Source of the DNA: Wagnerdoeblera intermedia
Lineage (GTDB): Bacteria; Pseudomonadota; Alphaproteobacteria; Rhodobacterales; Rhodobacteraceae
Assembly (NCBI RefSeq): GCF_042647465.1
Contig: NZ_JBHRVN010000004.1
Direction: 5' to 3' (one strand)
DNA length: 64,000 bases
Shown here: positions 1-7,455 of the stretch, piece after piece
Layout of the letters: every line of letters begins with the position of its first letter
How positions within the stretch are numbered: position 1 is the stretch's first letter
Notes under the pieces: model-generated
The model's input: the letters and a program-made list of their open reading frames with translations, nothing else
What the model was told of the DNA's origin: nothing
Database searches by the model: none
Program-made: the position numbers and the translations under genes

Positions 1-164
1 GCCCAGCAGGGGTTGGCGGCCAGCGACTGACCGGCAAGACCTGCAATGGTGAAGATCATCGGCATCTGTGCACCCAGCACGGCCTGAGCCGCGACCAGCA
101 CATAGACGTTCTGCCGGGCAAGCCGGTCATCGGGGGCGGGGGTATGGGGTGCGGTCTGGCTCAT
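1..164 (-). CDS. MFS transporter, N-terminal fragment cut by the window edge
   Basis: The minus-strand frame opens at an ATG (162-164) and runs off the left edge, giving about 54 residues. It starts with a short polar stretch rich in Pro and Asp, followed by a hydrophobic segment (NVYVLVAAQAVLGAQMPMI) and then an Ala/Gly-rich turn, as in the first membrane helix of a major facilitator transporter. Such a gene is commonly found next to clpP in this family, which is knowledge from memory. The substrate cannot be judged from the fragment. It is divergent from clpP, with 240 bases between the two starts. Confidence 0.55.
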   Translation of the reverse strand, partial: MSQTAPHTPAPDDRLARQNVYVLVAAQAVLGAQMPMIFTIAGLAGQSLAANPCW

Positions 165-404
165 GACGGGGACGCTAGGCCCGGGCGGCAGGCCCTGCAA
201 GAGGGCAGATTGAACCCCTCTGTGATGCCTGTGCTTTGTTGCGGCCCCGCCGCAGTGACCGGGTGTAAAGACCCCGCCAGGGGCCCGCAATTTCCCTGCG
301 CCCCTTGCGGGGGGGCGGACGCGATACTAAGACTCTGACAAGAGTGCTGTGGCAAAACCCTGTGAGGGGTAATCCACAGCCCATGAAATCAGAGGCGGGT
401 AAAG
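165..404. other. Divergent intergenic region between the MFS gene and clpP
   Basis: These 240 bases must hold the promoters of clpP and of the MFS gene. A TTGCGG/GATACT pair around 305-326 is the best promoter-like match for clpP but the spacing is poor. I could not find a convincing heat-shock (RpoH) promoter. A purine-rich AGAGGCGGG stretch just before 405 serves as the ribosome binding site. Confidence 0.3.
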
Positions 405-1037
405 ATGCGCGATCCGGCAGACTTCTATATGAACACCCTCGTGCCTATGGTGGTTGAGCAGACCAGCCGTGGTGAGCGGGCCTATGACATCTTCTCGCGC
501 CTGCTGAAGGAGCGGATCATCTTTCTGTCGGGCCCCGTGCATGACGGCATGTCGACGCTGATCGTGGCGCAGCTGCTGTTTCTGGAAGCGGAAAATCCGA
601 ATAAAGAAATCAGCATGTATATCAACAGCCCCGGCGGTGTCGTGACCTCGGGTCTGTCGATCTATGACACCATGCAGTACATCAAGCCGAAGGTCTCGAC
701 CCTGGTGGTCGGCCAGGCGGCTTCGATGGGCTCGCTTTTGCTGACCGCGGGTGAGCCGGGCATGCGCTTCTCGCTGCCCAACAGCCGTGTCATGGTGCAC
801 CAGCCCTCGGGTGGCTATCAGGGCCAGGCGACGGATATCATGATCCACGCCCGCGAGACCGAAAAACTCAAGCGCCGCCTGAATGAGATTTACGTCAAAC
901 ACACCGGCAACAGCTATGATGTGATTGAAGCCGGCCTTGAGCGCGACAACTTCATGTCGGCCGAAGAGGCAAAAGCCTGGGGTCTGATCGACGAGATCGT
1001 TGAGACCCGCGGCAAAGCCGACACGGACGCAAAGTAA
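405..1037 (+). CDS. clpP: ATP-dependent Clp protease proteolytic subunit ClpP
   Basis: Serine peptidase (family S14) that forms the double heptameric chamber of the ClpXP and ClpAP proteases in the cytoplasm. The 210-residue length is normal. The catalytic triad is visible as Ser107 (in GQAASMG), His132 (in MVHQPSGG) and Asp181 (in LERDNF). The oxyanion-loop SPGG lies at 75-78. The ATG at 405 gives a family-typical N-terminus with a short propeptide-like segment, and a GA-rich ribosome binding site precedes it. clpX follows after 89 bases on the same strand, the usual arrangement, so co-transcription is likely, with a hairpin in the spacer that could tune ClpX output. Confidence 0.98.
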   Translation: MRDPADFYMNTLVPMVVEQTSRGERAYDIFSRLLKERIIFLSGPVHDGMSTLIVAQLLFLEAENPNKEISMYINSPGGVVTSGLSIYDTMQYIKPKVSTLVVGQAASMGSLLLTAGEPGMRFSLPNSRVMVHQPSGGYQGQATDIMIHARETEKLKRRLNEIYVKHTGNSYDVIEAGLERDNFMSAEEAKAWGLIDEIVETRGKADTDAK

Positions 1038-1064
1038 CGCCTTCGGGGGTTGAGAGAGACTCCG

Positions 1065-1088
1065 TGCTCCCGTAATCTCGCGGGAGCA
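1065..1088 (+). other. Hairpin in the clpP-clpX spacer
   Basis: TGCTCCCG (1065-1072) and CGGGAGCA (1081-1088) are perfect inverted arms of 8 bases around an 8-base loop. No T-tract follows, so this is more likely an mRNA processing or stability element, or a weak attenuator, than a full terminator. Confidence 0.5.
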
Positions 1089-1126
1089 GCTTATGAGGGC
1101 CCGGCAGGGCCAAAGGAACGGAACGC

Positions 1127-2395
1127 ATGGCAAGCAATTCGGGCGACAGCAAAAACACCCTCTACTGCTCGTTCTGCGGCAAGAGCCAGCACGAGGTGCG
1201 CAAGCTGATCGCCGGGCCGACGGTGTTCATCTGCGATGAATGCGTTGAGCTTTGCATGGATATCATCCGCGAAGAGACCAAGTCTTCGGGGCTGAAATCC
1301 GCAGATGGTGTGCCGACGCCGCGCGAGATCGCGAAGGTGCTCGACGATTATGTGGTGGGGCAGGAACATGCCAAGCGCGTCCTCGCCGTGGCTGTGCACA
1401 ACCACTACAAGCGTCTGAACCATTCGGGTGGCAAAGCCGGCGACATCGAGCTTGCGAAGTCGAACATCCTGCTGATCGGGCCGACCGGCACCGGCAAAAC
1501 CCTTCTGGCGCAGACGCTGGCGCGTATTCTCGATGTGCCCTTCACCATGGCCGATGCGACCACGCTGACGGAAGCGGGCTATGTCGGGGAAGATGTTGAA
1601 AACATCATTCTGAAGCTTCTGCAGGCCTCGGAGTATAACGTAGAGCGTGCGCAGCGCGGCATCGTTTATATCGACGAGGTCGATAAGATCACCCGCAAGT
1701 CGGACAACCCTTCGATCACCCGGGACGTCTCGGGCGAGGGCGTGCAGCAGGCGCTTCTGAAGATCATGGAGGGCACCGTGGCCTCGGTGCCGCCGCAGGG
1801 CGGGCGCAAGCATCCGCAGCAGGAATTCCTGCAGGTCGACACCACCAATATTCTCTTCATCTGCGGCGGCGCTTTTGCGGGTCTGGAAAAGATCATCGCG
1901 CAGCGCGGCACGGCGAAGGGAATCGGTTTTGGTGCGGCGGTCAAAGGCCCCGATGAGCGTGGCACGGGCGAGCTGTTCAAAGAGCTTGAGCCGGAAGATC
2001 TGCTGAAGTTCGGCCTGATCCCGGAGTTTGTCGGCCGTCTGCCGGTGATTGCAACCCTTGCTGATCTGGATGAAGCGGCACTGGTGACCATCCTGTCGGA
2101 GCCGAAGAACGCGCTGGTCAAGCAGTATCAGAAGCTCTTTGAGATCGAGAATGTGAAGCTGACCTTTACGGCAGATGCGCTCTCAGCAGTCGCGAAGCGG
2201 GCGATCAAACGCAAAACCGGTGCGCGGGGCCTGCGCTCGATCATGGAAGATATCCTGCTCGATACCATGTTCGAGCTTCCGGGCATGGAAGATGTGCAGG
2301 AAGTGGTGGTCAATGAGGAGGTCGTGAACGGCGCCTCAAAACCGCTTCTGGTGCATACGGATGCGGCGAAGAAAAAACAGGCGGCCAGCGCCTGA
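1127..2395 (+). CDS. clpX: ClpX, AAA+ unfoldase of ClpXP
   Basis: ATPase that unfolds tagged proteins and feeds them to ClpP. The 422 residues show the N-terminal zinc-binding domain with Cys14, Cys17, Cys36 and Cys39, then a single AAA+ module: Walker A GPTGTGKT at 118-125, the GYVGEDVE pore loop, Walker B followed by IDEVDKI, and the RKH substrate loop in GGRKHPQQEF. The sensor-2 region GARGLRS lies near the C-terminus. Nothing is missing compared with the family. In alphaproteobacteria ClpXP degrades cell-cycle and stress regulators. The gene ends at a strong terminator hairpin at 2406. Confidence 0.98.
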   Translation: MASNSGDSKNTLYCSFCGKSQHEVRKLIAGPTVFICDECVELCMDIIREETKSSGLKSADGVPTPREIAKVLDDYVVGQEHAKRVLAVAVHNHYKRLNHSGGKAGDIELAKSNILLIGPTGTGKTLLAQTLARILDVPFTMADATTLTEAGYVGEDVENIILKLLQASEYNVERAQRGIVYIDEVDKITRKSDNPSITRDVSGEGVQQALLKIMEGTVASVPPQGGRKHPQQEFLQVDTTNILFICGGAFAGLEKIIAQRGTAKGIGFGAAVKGPDERGTGELFKELEPEDLLKFGLIPEFVGRLPVIATLADLDEAALVTILSEPKNALVKQYQKLFEIENVKLTFTADALSAVAKRAIKRKTGARGLRSIMEDILLDTMFELPGMEDVQEVVVNEEVVNGASKPLLVHTDAAKKKQAASA

Positions 2396-2405
2396 GGATT
2401 TGAGA

Positions 2406-2433
2406 GGGCGGGAGGAAACTCCCGCCCTTTCCT
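2406..2433 (+). terminator. Rho-independent terminator after clpX
   Basis: GGGCGGGAG (2406-2414), loop GAAA, CTCCCGCCC (2419-2427), then a T-rich tract. The 9-pair GC stem with a GAAA tetraloop is a textbook terminator for the clpPX unit. Confidence 0.9.
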
Positions 2434-2436
2434 TTT

Positions 2437-2493
2437 GGCGAGAGGCCGGGGGCTTTGCGCCCCCGGACCCCCGCAGAGTATTTGGAAAAAGCC
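2437..2493 (-). repeat. Dispersed palindromic intergenic repeat, copy A
   Basis: The core CCGGGGGC (2446-2453) and GCCCCCGG (2459-2466) form an 8-pair stem. It is flanked by ACCCCCGC, then AGAGTATTTGG and an A-rich stretch. Read on the minus strand it matches copy B at 6392-6443 almost base for base, so the two are the same element in opposite orientation. The repeat lies directly between the clpX terminator and the RidA gene. Confidence 0.75.
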
Positions 2494-2514
2494 AAAATCA
2501 AAGGCGGCGGGATG

Positions 2515-2892
2515 ATGCGGCGGATCTCTTCAGGATCGGTGTTTGAGGCGCAGATCGGCTACAGCCGGGCGGTTGTGCAGGGCGGTCTGGTCTATGTTTC
2601 AGGCACCACGGGCTATGATTATGCCAGCATGACGCTGCCCGGGGATGTGGAAGCGCAATGTGCCAATACGCTGGCCACGATTGCGAAGGTGCTGGAGGAG
2701 GCGGGCTCTTCGCTCGATCAGGTGGTGCGGGTTCGGTATATTTTGCCGGACCGGCGCGATTTTCCGAAATGCTGGCCGCAGCTGAGCGCGGCTTTTGCCC
2801 GGGCGCGGCCCGCGGCGACTATGATCGAGGCGCGTCTTATGGAAGATGCGATGAAAATTGAAATCGAAGTGACCGCGGTCTGTGGCGAATAA
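2515..2892 (+). CDS. RidA family (YjgF/UK114) enamine/imine deaminase-like protein
   Basis: Small cytoplasmic protein of the Rid family, which hydrolyses reactive enamine/imine intermediates released by PLP enzymes. The 125 residues include the family-like GLVYVSGTTGYD strand near the start, the conserved Arg in VVRVRYILPD, and the C-terminal KIEIEVTAV strand. The frame is open further upstream to 2455, but that part lies inside the intergenic palindromic repeat. AAGGCGG at 2501-2507 fits a start at 2515 (or at the ATG immediately before it, 2512). The subgroup looks like the Rhodobacterales paralogue rather than RidA itself, so the true substrate is unknown. A run of seven T follows the stop. 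Confidence 0.85.
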   Translation: MRRISSGSVFEAQIGYSRAVVQGGLVYVSGTTGYDYASMTLPGDVEAQCANTLATIAKVLEEAGSSLDQVVRVRYILPDRRDFPKCWPQLSAAFARARPAATMIEARLMEDAMKIEIEVTAVCGE

Positions 2893-2960
2893 GCGCAGGC
2901 CCTCTGGACCCGGGGCGGTGGTTTTTTTATAACCGGGCCAACTGAACGCGTGGAGTCGCC

Positions 2961-3338
2961 ATGAAGAATTTTCTCCTCAGTTTTGCGACCTGGTGGAATG
3001 GCCAGACGCTGAACACCCGTTTCCACACCTGGCGTCACGGTGTGAAGGTCGGCGAAGACCCGCAGGGCAATACCTATTATCAGTCGAAAGACGGCAAGCG
3101 CCGCTGGGTCATCTTTAACGGGGAGATGCAGGCAAGCCGGGTGCCGAGCGACTGGCATGGCTGGCTGCACCACACCTTTGCGGAGCCGCCGACAAAAGCG
3201 CCGCTTACGCATAAGCCGTGGGAGAAGCCGCATATGGAGAACCCCACGGGAACGGCGGCTGCCTATGCCCCGGCGGGTTCGCTGATGCGCGCAGCCCCGG
3301 TGCAGCGCCGCGATTATGAGGCCTGGCAGCCCGAATGA
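2961..3338 (+). CDS. NDUFA12-like complex I accessory subunit (17.2 kDa)
   Basis: Homologue of the mitochondrial complex I subunit NDUFA12 (B17.2), which in alphaproteobacteria binds the peripheral arm of NADH:ubiquinone oxidoreductase. The 125-residue protein carries the family hallmarks: TWRHGVKVGEDPQGNTYYQ, RRWVIFNGEMQASRVP and the WHGWLHH block, with a proline-rich tail. The stop overlaps the mlaD start by 4 bases (ATGA), so the two are translationally coupled although they act in different processes. This supernumerary subunit is a marker of alphaproteobacterial ancestry. Confidence 0.93.
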   Translation: MKNFLLSFATWWNGQTLNTRFHTWRHGVKVGEDPQGNTYYQSKDGKRRWVIFNGEMQASRVPSDWHGWLHHTFAEPPTKAPLTHKPWEKPHMENPTGTAAAYAPAGSLMRAAPVQRRDYEAWQPE

Positions 3339-3796
3339 GCGAGGGCAGCAAGGCAGAGGTTGCGGTCGGAGCAGCAGTGCTCGCGATCGCAGCCGGGTTT
3401 CTGATTTACGCAGCCCAGGTGACTGGCCTTGGTCCCTCGGGGGGCGCCTATGAGTTGCGGGCGCAGTTTCGCTCGATCGAAGGTGTGCGCGCCGGGACGG
3501 ATGTGCGCATCGCCGGGGTGAAAGTCGGCACGGTGACGTCGACCTCGCTCGATCCGCAGAGCTTCATGGCAGAGGCGCGGTTTACCGTGCGCGAGGGTGT
3601 CGAGATCCCGGAGGACAGCATCGTCATGATTTCCTCCGAGGGTCTGTTGGGCGGCAATTTTGTTGAGATTTCGCCCGGCGGTTCGCTGGAGGTGCTGCCG
3701 CCAGGCGCTGAGGTCGAGGATACCCAGGGCTCGGTGGGGCTGATCTCGCTTTTGATGAAATTTGTCGGCGGCGATAAAAAAGAGGACGGGCAATGA
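3335..3796 (+). CDS. mlaD: MlaD, substrate-binding protein of the phospholipid ABC transporter
   Basis: Periplasm-facing MCE-domain protein of the Mla system that keeps outer-membrane lipid asymmetry by moving phospholipids between membranes. The 153 residues comprise an N-terminal membrane anchor (VAVGAAVLAIAAGFLIYAA, about 9-27) and one MCE domain whose signature YELRAQFRSIEGVRAGTDV(R) begins near residue 40. The GLLGGNFVEISPGG segment is also typical. Here mlaD is separated from mlaE/mlaF, which are not in the window. It overlaps both the preceding NDUFA12 gene and the following DUF2155 gene by 4 bases. Confidence 0.93.
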   Translation: MSEGSKAEVAVGAAVLAIAAGFLIYAAQVTGLGPSGGAYELRAQFRSIEGVRAGTDVRIAGVKVGTVTSTSLDPQSFMAEARFTVREGVEIPEDSIVMISSEGLLGGNFVEISPGGSLEVLPPGAEVEDTQGSVGLISLLMKFVGGDKKEDGQ

Positions 3797-4146
3797 TCCG
3801 CGCTGCCCTTCTGGCTCTCTTGATGGCCTTGCCCGCGCAAGCGCAGACTGTGACGGAAGGGCGGGGCGCGGCCCTGCGCTGGCTGGATAAAATGTCGGGC
3901 GAGACCGCGGATGTGGAGTTGTCGCGCGGCCAGGCGGCCGTCTGGGGGCGGCTGACCATCCAGCTCGACAGCTGCCGTTTTCCGGCCGATAACGCGACCT
4001 CTGAGGCCTGGGCGCATCTGACCATTCGCGACTCGGTGGCGGATAAGGCTGTCTTCAACGGCTGGATGCTCGCCAGTTCTCCGGCGCTTTCGGCTTTGGA
4101 TCATCCGCGCTATGATGTCTGGGTTCTGCGCTGCCTGCAGAGCTGA
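3793..4146 (+). CDS. DUF2155 domain protein, secreted
   Basis: The 117-residue protein has a signal peptide (hydrophobic core at 4-14, likely cleavage after AQA at 17) followed by the DUF2155 fold: a WLDKMSG segment, an AVWGRLTI strand, a Cys in LDSCRF and a second Cys in WVLRCLQS that could form a disulfide in the periplasm. The molecular role of this alphaproteobacterial family is not established. The ATGA overlap with mlaD suggests an envelope role, but that is inference from position. Confidence 0.88.
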   Translation: MIRAALLALLMALPAQAQTVTEGRGAALRWLDKMSGETADVELSRGQAAVWGRLTIQLDSCRFPADNATSEAWAHLTIRDSVADKAVFNGWMLASSPALSALDHPRYDVWVLRCLQS

Positions 4147-4228
4147 GACTGCGGCACTTTCCCGATTGAGCCTTCACCCCTTTTCGGGGTAGGAGCCTCC
4201 TTTGGGTGCCGCGCGAAAGGATATTGCC

Positions 4229-5260
4229 ATGAAGTTTCTTGACCTCTGCAAGGTCTATATCCGGTCCGGCGGCGGCGGTGGCGGCGCGGTGTCCTTCCGT
4301 CGTGAGAAATTCATCGAATTCGGCGGCCCGGACGGCGGCGACGGCGGTAACGGTGGTTCGGTTTACGCCGAGGCCGTTGAAGGTCTGAACACGCTGATCG
4401 ATTTCCGCTATCAGCAGCACTTCTTCGCCAAGAACGGCCAGCACGGCATGGGCAGCCAGCGGACCGGGCGCAACGGCGATGACATCGTTCTGCGCGTCCC
4501 CGTCGGCACCGAGATCCTTGATGAGGATGAAGAAACCGTCATCGCTGACCTGACCGAAGTCGGCCAGCGTGTTGAACTGGCGCATGGCGGCAACGGCGGC
4601 TGGGGCAACCTGCGCTTCAAATCCTCGACCAACCGGGCGCCGGCACGTGCGAACCCCGGCCAGGAGGGGGTTGAGCGCACCATCTGGCTGCGGTTGAAAC
4701 TGATCGCGGATGCGGGTCTTCTGGGCCTTCCGAATGCCGGTAAATCGACCTTCCTCGCGGCGACCTCGAATGCGCGTCCGAAAATTGCCGATTACCCTTT
4801 CACCACCCTGGTGCCGAACCTTGGGGTCGTGGGCGTTGACGGCAAAGAATTCGTCATGGCGGATATTCCGGGTCTCATTGAAGGCGCGTCTGAGGGGCGG
4901 GGCCTTGGTGATCAGTTCCTCGGCCATGTTGAGCGCTGCGCCGTTCTTCTGCACCTCGTGGATGGCACCTCTGAAACGGTGGCCAATGATTACCGCACCA
5001 TCATCGGTGAACTGGAAGCCTATGGCGGAGAGCTGGCTGAAAAGCGGCGGATCACCTGCCTGAACAAAACCGATGCGCTTGACCCCGAAACCCTGGCCGA
5101 GCGTCTTGCTGAACTGCAGGAAGCCGCGGGCGGTCAGGTCTACGCTATTTCGGGCGCGGCCGGCATTGGTCTGCAGGAGGTGCTTCGGGCATTGATGAGC
5201 GAAATCGAAGCCCGTAAAGCTGAAGCCGAAGAAGACGCGGCGGGGCCCTGGCGCCCCTGA
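4229..5260 (+). CDS. obgE: ObgE/CgtA GTPase
   Basis: Essential GTPase of 50S ribosome assembly and stress signalling. The 343 residues contain the glycine-rich Obg fold (1-158, with runs such as RSGGGGGGAVSF and GGPDGGDGGNGG) and the G domain with G1 GLPNAGKST at 166-174, G2 in the YPFTTL region, G3 DIPGLIEGA and G4 NKTD. The C-terminal acidic tail is short. The ATG at 4229 follows GAAAGG; the frame continues upstream to a TTG at 4202, but the family N-terminus MKFLDLCKVY supports the ATG. proB follows after 14 bases, a linkage common in alphaproteobacteria. Confidence 0.97.
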   Translation: MKFLDLCKVYIRSGGGGGGAVSFRREKFIEFGGPDGGDGGNGGSVYAEAVEGLNTLIDFRYQQHFFAKNGQHGMGSQRTGRNGDDIVLRVPVGTEILDEDEETVIADLTEVGQRVELAHGGNGGWGNLRFKSSTNRAPARANPGQEGVERTIWLRLKLIADAGLLGLPNAGKSTFLAATSNARPKIADYPFTTLVPNLGVVGVDGKEFVMADIPGLIEGASEGRGLGDQFLGHVERCAVLLHLVDGTSETVANDYRTIIGELEAYGGELAEKRRITCLNKTDALDPETLAERLAELQEAAGGQVYAISGAAGIGLQEVLRALMSEIEARKAEAEEDAAGPWRP

Positions 5261-5274
5261 GGTGAGGCCCGAAT

Positions 5275-6384
5275 ATGACTGCCCCTGATGTGACCCAGGC
5301 GCGCCGCCTGGTGGTGAAGATCGGCTCCGCTTTGCTGGTGGACCGGGTGACGGGCCTGCGCGGCGACTGGCTGCGCGGCCTTGCCGAAGATGTGGCCGCC
5401 GCACGGGCGCGCGGCAGCGACGTGGTGCTGGTCTCCTCAGGGTCAATCGCACTCGGACGGCGCGTCCTCGGCCTGCCGGAAGGCCCTCTTGCGCTTGAGC
5501 AGTCCCAGGCAGCGGCAGCCGTGGGCCAGATCCGTCTGGCCCGCGCCTATGAGGAGGTGCTCGCGCCGCATGGCCTCAAGGCGGCACAGGTGCTCGTGAC
5601 GCTCGAAGATACGGAGGATCGCCGCCGCTACCTCAACAGCCGCGCGACCCTTGAGACGCTGCTGAACCTCGGCGTCATCCCGATCGTCAACGAAAACGAC
5701 ACCGTCGCCACCGATGAGATTCGCTTCGGTGACAACGACCGGCTGGCCGCGCAGATTGCCGTGACCATCGGTGCCGACCAGTTGCTGCTTCTCTCGGATG
5801 TCGACGGTTTCTACAGCGCCAATCCCAAGACCGATCCTTCTGCACAGCGCTTTGATCTCGTTGATCAGATCACACCCGAGATCGAAGCCATGGCCGGCGA
5901 TCCGATCTCCGGCCTCTCAAAAGGCGGGATGAAAACGAAAGTCATGGCCGCCAAAACCGCTGTTGCCGGCGGCTGCGCCATGGCGATCATGGAGGGCTCA
6001 GTCTATCGTCCGCTCTCCGCGCTGGCCAAAGACGCGAACCGCACCTGGTTCCTGCCGCTGTCGGATCCGCAACATGCCCGCAAGCGCTGGATTGCCGCCA
6101 TGAAGCCCCGCGGCACCGTGCAGCTGGATGAAGGCGCCGTGCGTGCCCTTCACGCCGGAAAATCGCTGCTTCCTGCCGGTGTAACCCGGGTGTTCGGCAG
6201 TTTCGGGCGCGGCGAAGCGGTTCAGATCACAGACCCGCAGGGGGCAGAGCTTGCCAAAGGCCTGATCCGTTACACCGACGCCGAGGCCCGCGCCATCGCC
6301 GGCCATCAAAGTTCAGAGATTGAAAGCATTCTGGGCTACCCCGGCCGCGCCGCTCTCATCCATCGTGACGATCTCGCGATCTGA
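5275..6384 (+). CDS. proB: Glutamate 5-kinase ProB
   Basis: Catalyses ATP-dependent phosphorylation of L-glutamate, the first step of proline synthesis, and is feedback-inhibited by proline. The 369 residues comprise an amino-acid kinase domain (VVKIGSALLV near 13, SSGSIALGRR, VNENDTVATDEIRFGDND, SDVDGFYSANP, GLSKGGMKTKV) and a C-terminal PUA domain from about residue 285. The two-domain form is the usual bacterial length. proA, often immediately downstream in Rhodobacter relatives, is absent here; the next gene is on the other strand, and a palindromic repeat occupies the gap. Confidence 0.97.
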   Translation: MTAPDVTQARRLVVKIGSALLVDRVTGLRGDWLRGLAEDVAAARARGSDVVLVSSGSIALGRRVLGLPEGPLALEQSQAAAAVGQIRLARAYEEVLAPHGLKAAQVLVTLEDTEDRRRYLNSRATLETLLNLGVIPIVNENDTVATDEIRFGDNDRLAAQIAVTIGADQLLLLSDVDGFYSANPKTDPSAQRFDLVDQITPEIEAMAGDPISGLSKGGMKTKVMAAKTAVAGGCAMAIMEGSVYRPLSALAKDANRTWFLPLSDPQHARKRWIAAMKPRGTVQLDEGAVRALHAGKSLLPAGVTRVFGSFGRGEAVQITDPQGAELAKGLIRYTDAEARAIAGHQSSEIESILGYPGRAALIHRDDLAI

Positions 6385-6391
6385 TCTTTGG

Positions 6392-6443
6392 GTTTTTAAA
6401 AATACTCCGGGGGTCCGGGGGCAGCGCCCCCGGCCTCTCCGCT
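6392..6443 (+). repeat. Dispersed palindromic intergenic repeat, copy B
   Basis: CCGGGGGC (6415-6422), loop AGC, GCCCCCGG (6426-6433), preceded by AATACTCCGGGGGT and followed by CCTCTCC. It is the same element as copy A at 2437-2493 in the opposite orientation. It sits between the convergent ends of proB and hbd and may also work as a bidirectional terminator. Confidence 0.75.
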
Positions 6444-6462
6444 CCAGGCGCCCGATGCACGC

Positions 6463-7338
6463 TCAGCGCGTCGGCACCGGCTCTTCGCCGCGATAATCGT
6501 AAAAGCCGCGCTTCACCTTACGTCCCAGCCAGCCGGCCTCCACATATTTCACCAAAAGCGGGCAGGGGCGGTATTTGGTATCGGCCAGCCCCTCATGCAG
6601 GACGTTCATAATCGACAGGCAGGTATCGAGCCCGATGAAATCCGCAAGCTCCAGCGGACCCATGGGATGATTGGCCCCCAGCTTCATCGACTGATCGATT
6701 GAGCGGACATTGCCCACCCCTTCATAAAGCGCATAGACCGCCTCATTGATCATCGGGATCAGAATGCGGTTGACGATAAAGGCCGGAAAATCCTCGGCAG
6801 AGGCAGCGGTCTTACCAAGGGTCGCCACCACCTTCAGAAGCGTCTGATAGGTCTCCTCGCTGGTCTGAATCCCGCGGATCAGCTCCACCAGCTGCATGAC
6901 CGGCACCGGGTTCATGAAGTGAAAGCCCATGAACCGCTCGGGCCGCTCGGTGCCTGCCGCCAGCCGCGTGATCGAAATAGAGGAGGTGTTGGAGGTCAGA
7001 ATTGTCTCAGGCCGCAGATGCGGGCGCAGCTCTTCAAAAAGCTTCACCTTCACCGCCTCACGCTCAGTTGCGGCCTCGATGACCAGATCGCAGGCCCCCA
7101 GATCAGCCAGCACCCCGGTGGTACGAATGCGCCCCAGAGCAAGCGCCATTTCCGCCTCAGTCGTCTTGCCGCGGCTCACCTGACGCTCAAGATTACGGGC
7201 AATCAGCGCCATGGCCTTTTCCAAGGCCTCTTCGGAAATATCAGTCAGCAGAACGTCATAGCCCGACTGCGCAAAAACATGCGCAATGCCGTTTCCCATC
7301 TGTCCGGCACCGATGACGCCAACTGAACGGATTTCCAT
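6463..7338 (-). CDS. hbdA: 3-hydroxybutyryl-CoA dehydrogenase
   Basis: NAD-dependent oxidation of 3-hydroxyacyl-CoA (or the reverse reduction of acetoacetyl-CoA) in fatty-acid and PHB-related metabolism. The 291 residues match the short monofunctional form: Rossmann motif GAGQMG at 10-15, catalytic His140 in GFHFMNPVP, SNTSSISIT, and the C-terminal dimerisation domain with NHPMGPLELADFIGLD. In Rhodobacteraceae it usually sits right behind etfBA on the same strand; here a DUF6473 gene on the other strand separates them. The start ATG is preceded by GGAGGAAA on the coding strand. Confidence 0.93.
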   Translation of the reverse strand: MEIRSVGVIGAGQMGNGIAHVFAQSGYDVLLTDISEEALEKAMALIARNLERQVSRGKTTEAEMALALGRIRTTGVLADLGACDLVIEAATEREAVKVKLFEELRPHLRPETILTSNTSSISITRLAAGTERPERFMGFHFMNPVPVMQLVELIRGIQTSEETYQTLLKVVATLGKTAASAEDFPAFIVNRILIPMINEAVYALYEGVGNVRSIDQSMKLGANHPMGPLELADFIGLDTCLSIMNVLHEGLADTKYRPCPLLVKYVEAGWLGRKVKRGFYDYRGEEPVPTR

Positions 7339-7455
7339 ATTTTCCTCCGGGAGATGTCCGAAAGCGACATTAGGCCGCGCTGAGGCGCAAGCGCAAGCGG
7401 CAGCGTTTAACCGCTCCTTATCCTCTCCCGGCTAAACAGGCTGCGGGTGTGATTT

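Noticed and set aside
2455..2514. An upstream extension of the RidA gene
   Set aside because: These codons fall within the dispersed palindromic repeat; the ATG at 2515 with AAGGCGG fits the family start.
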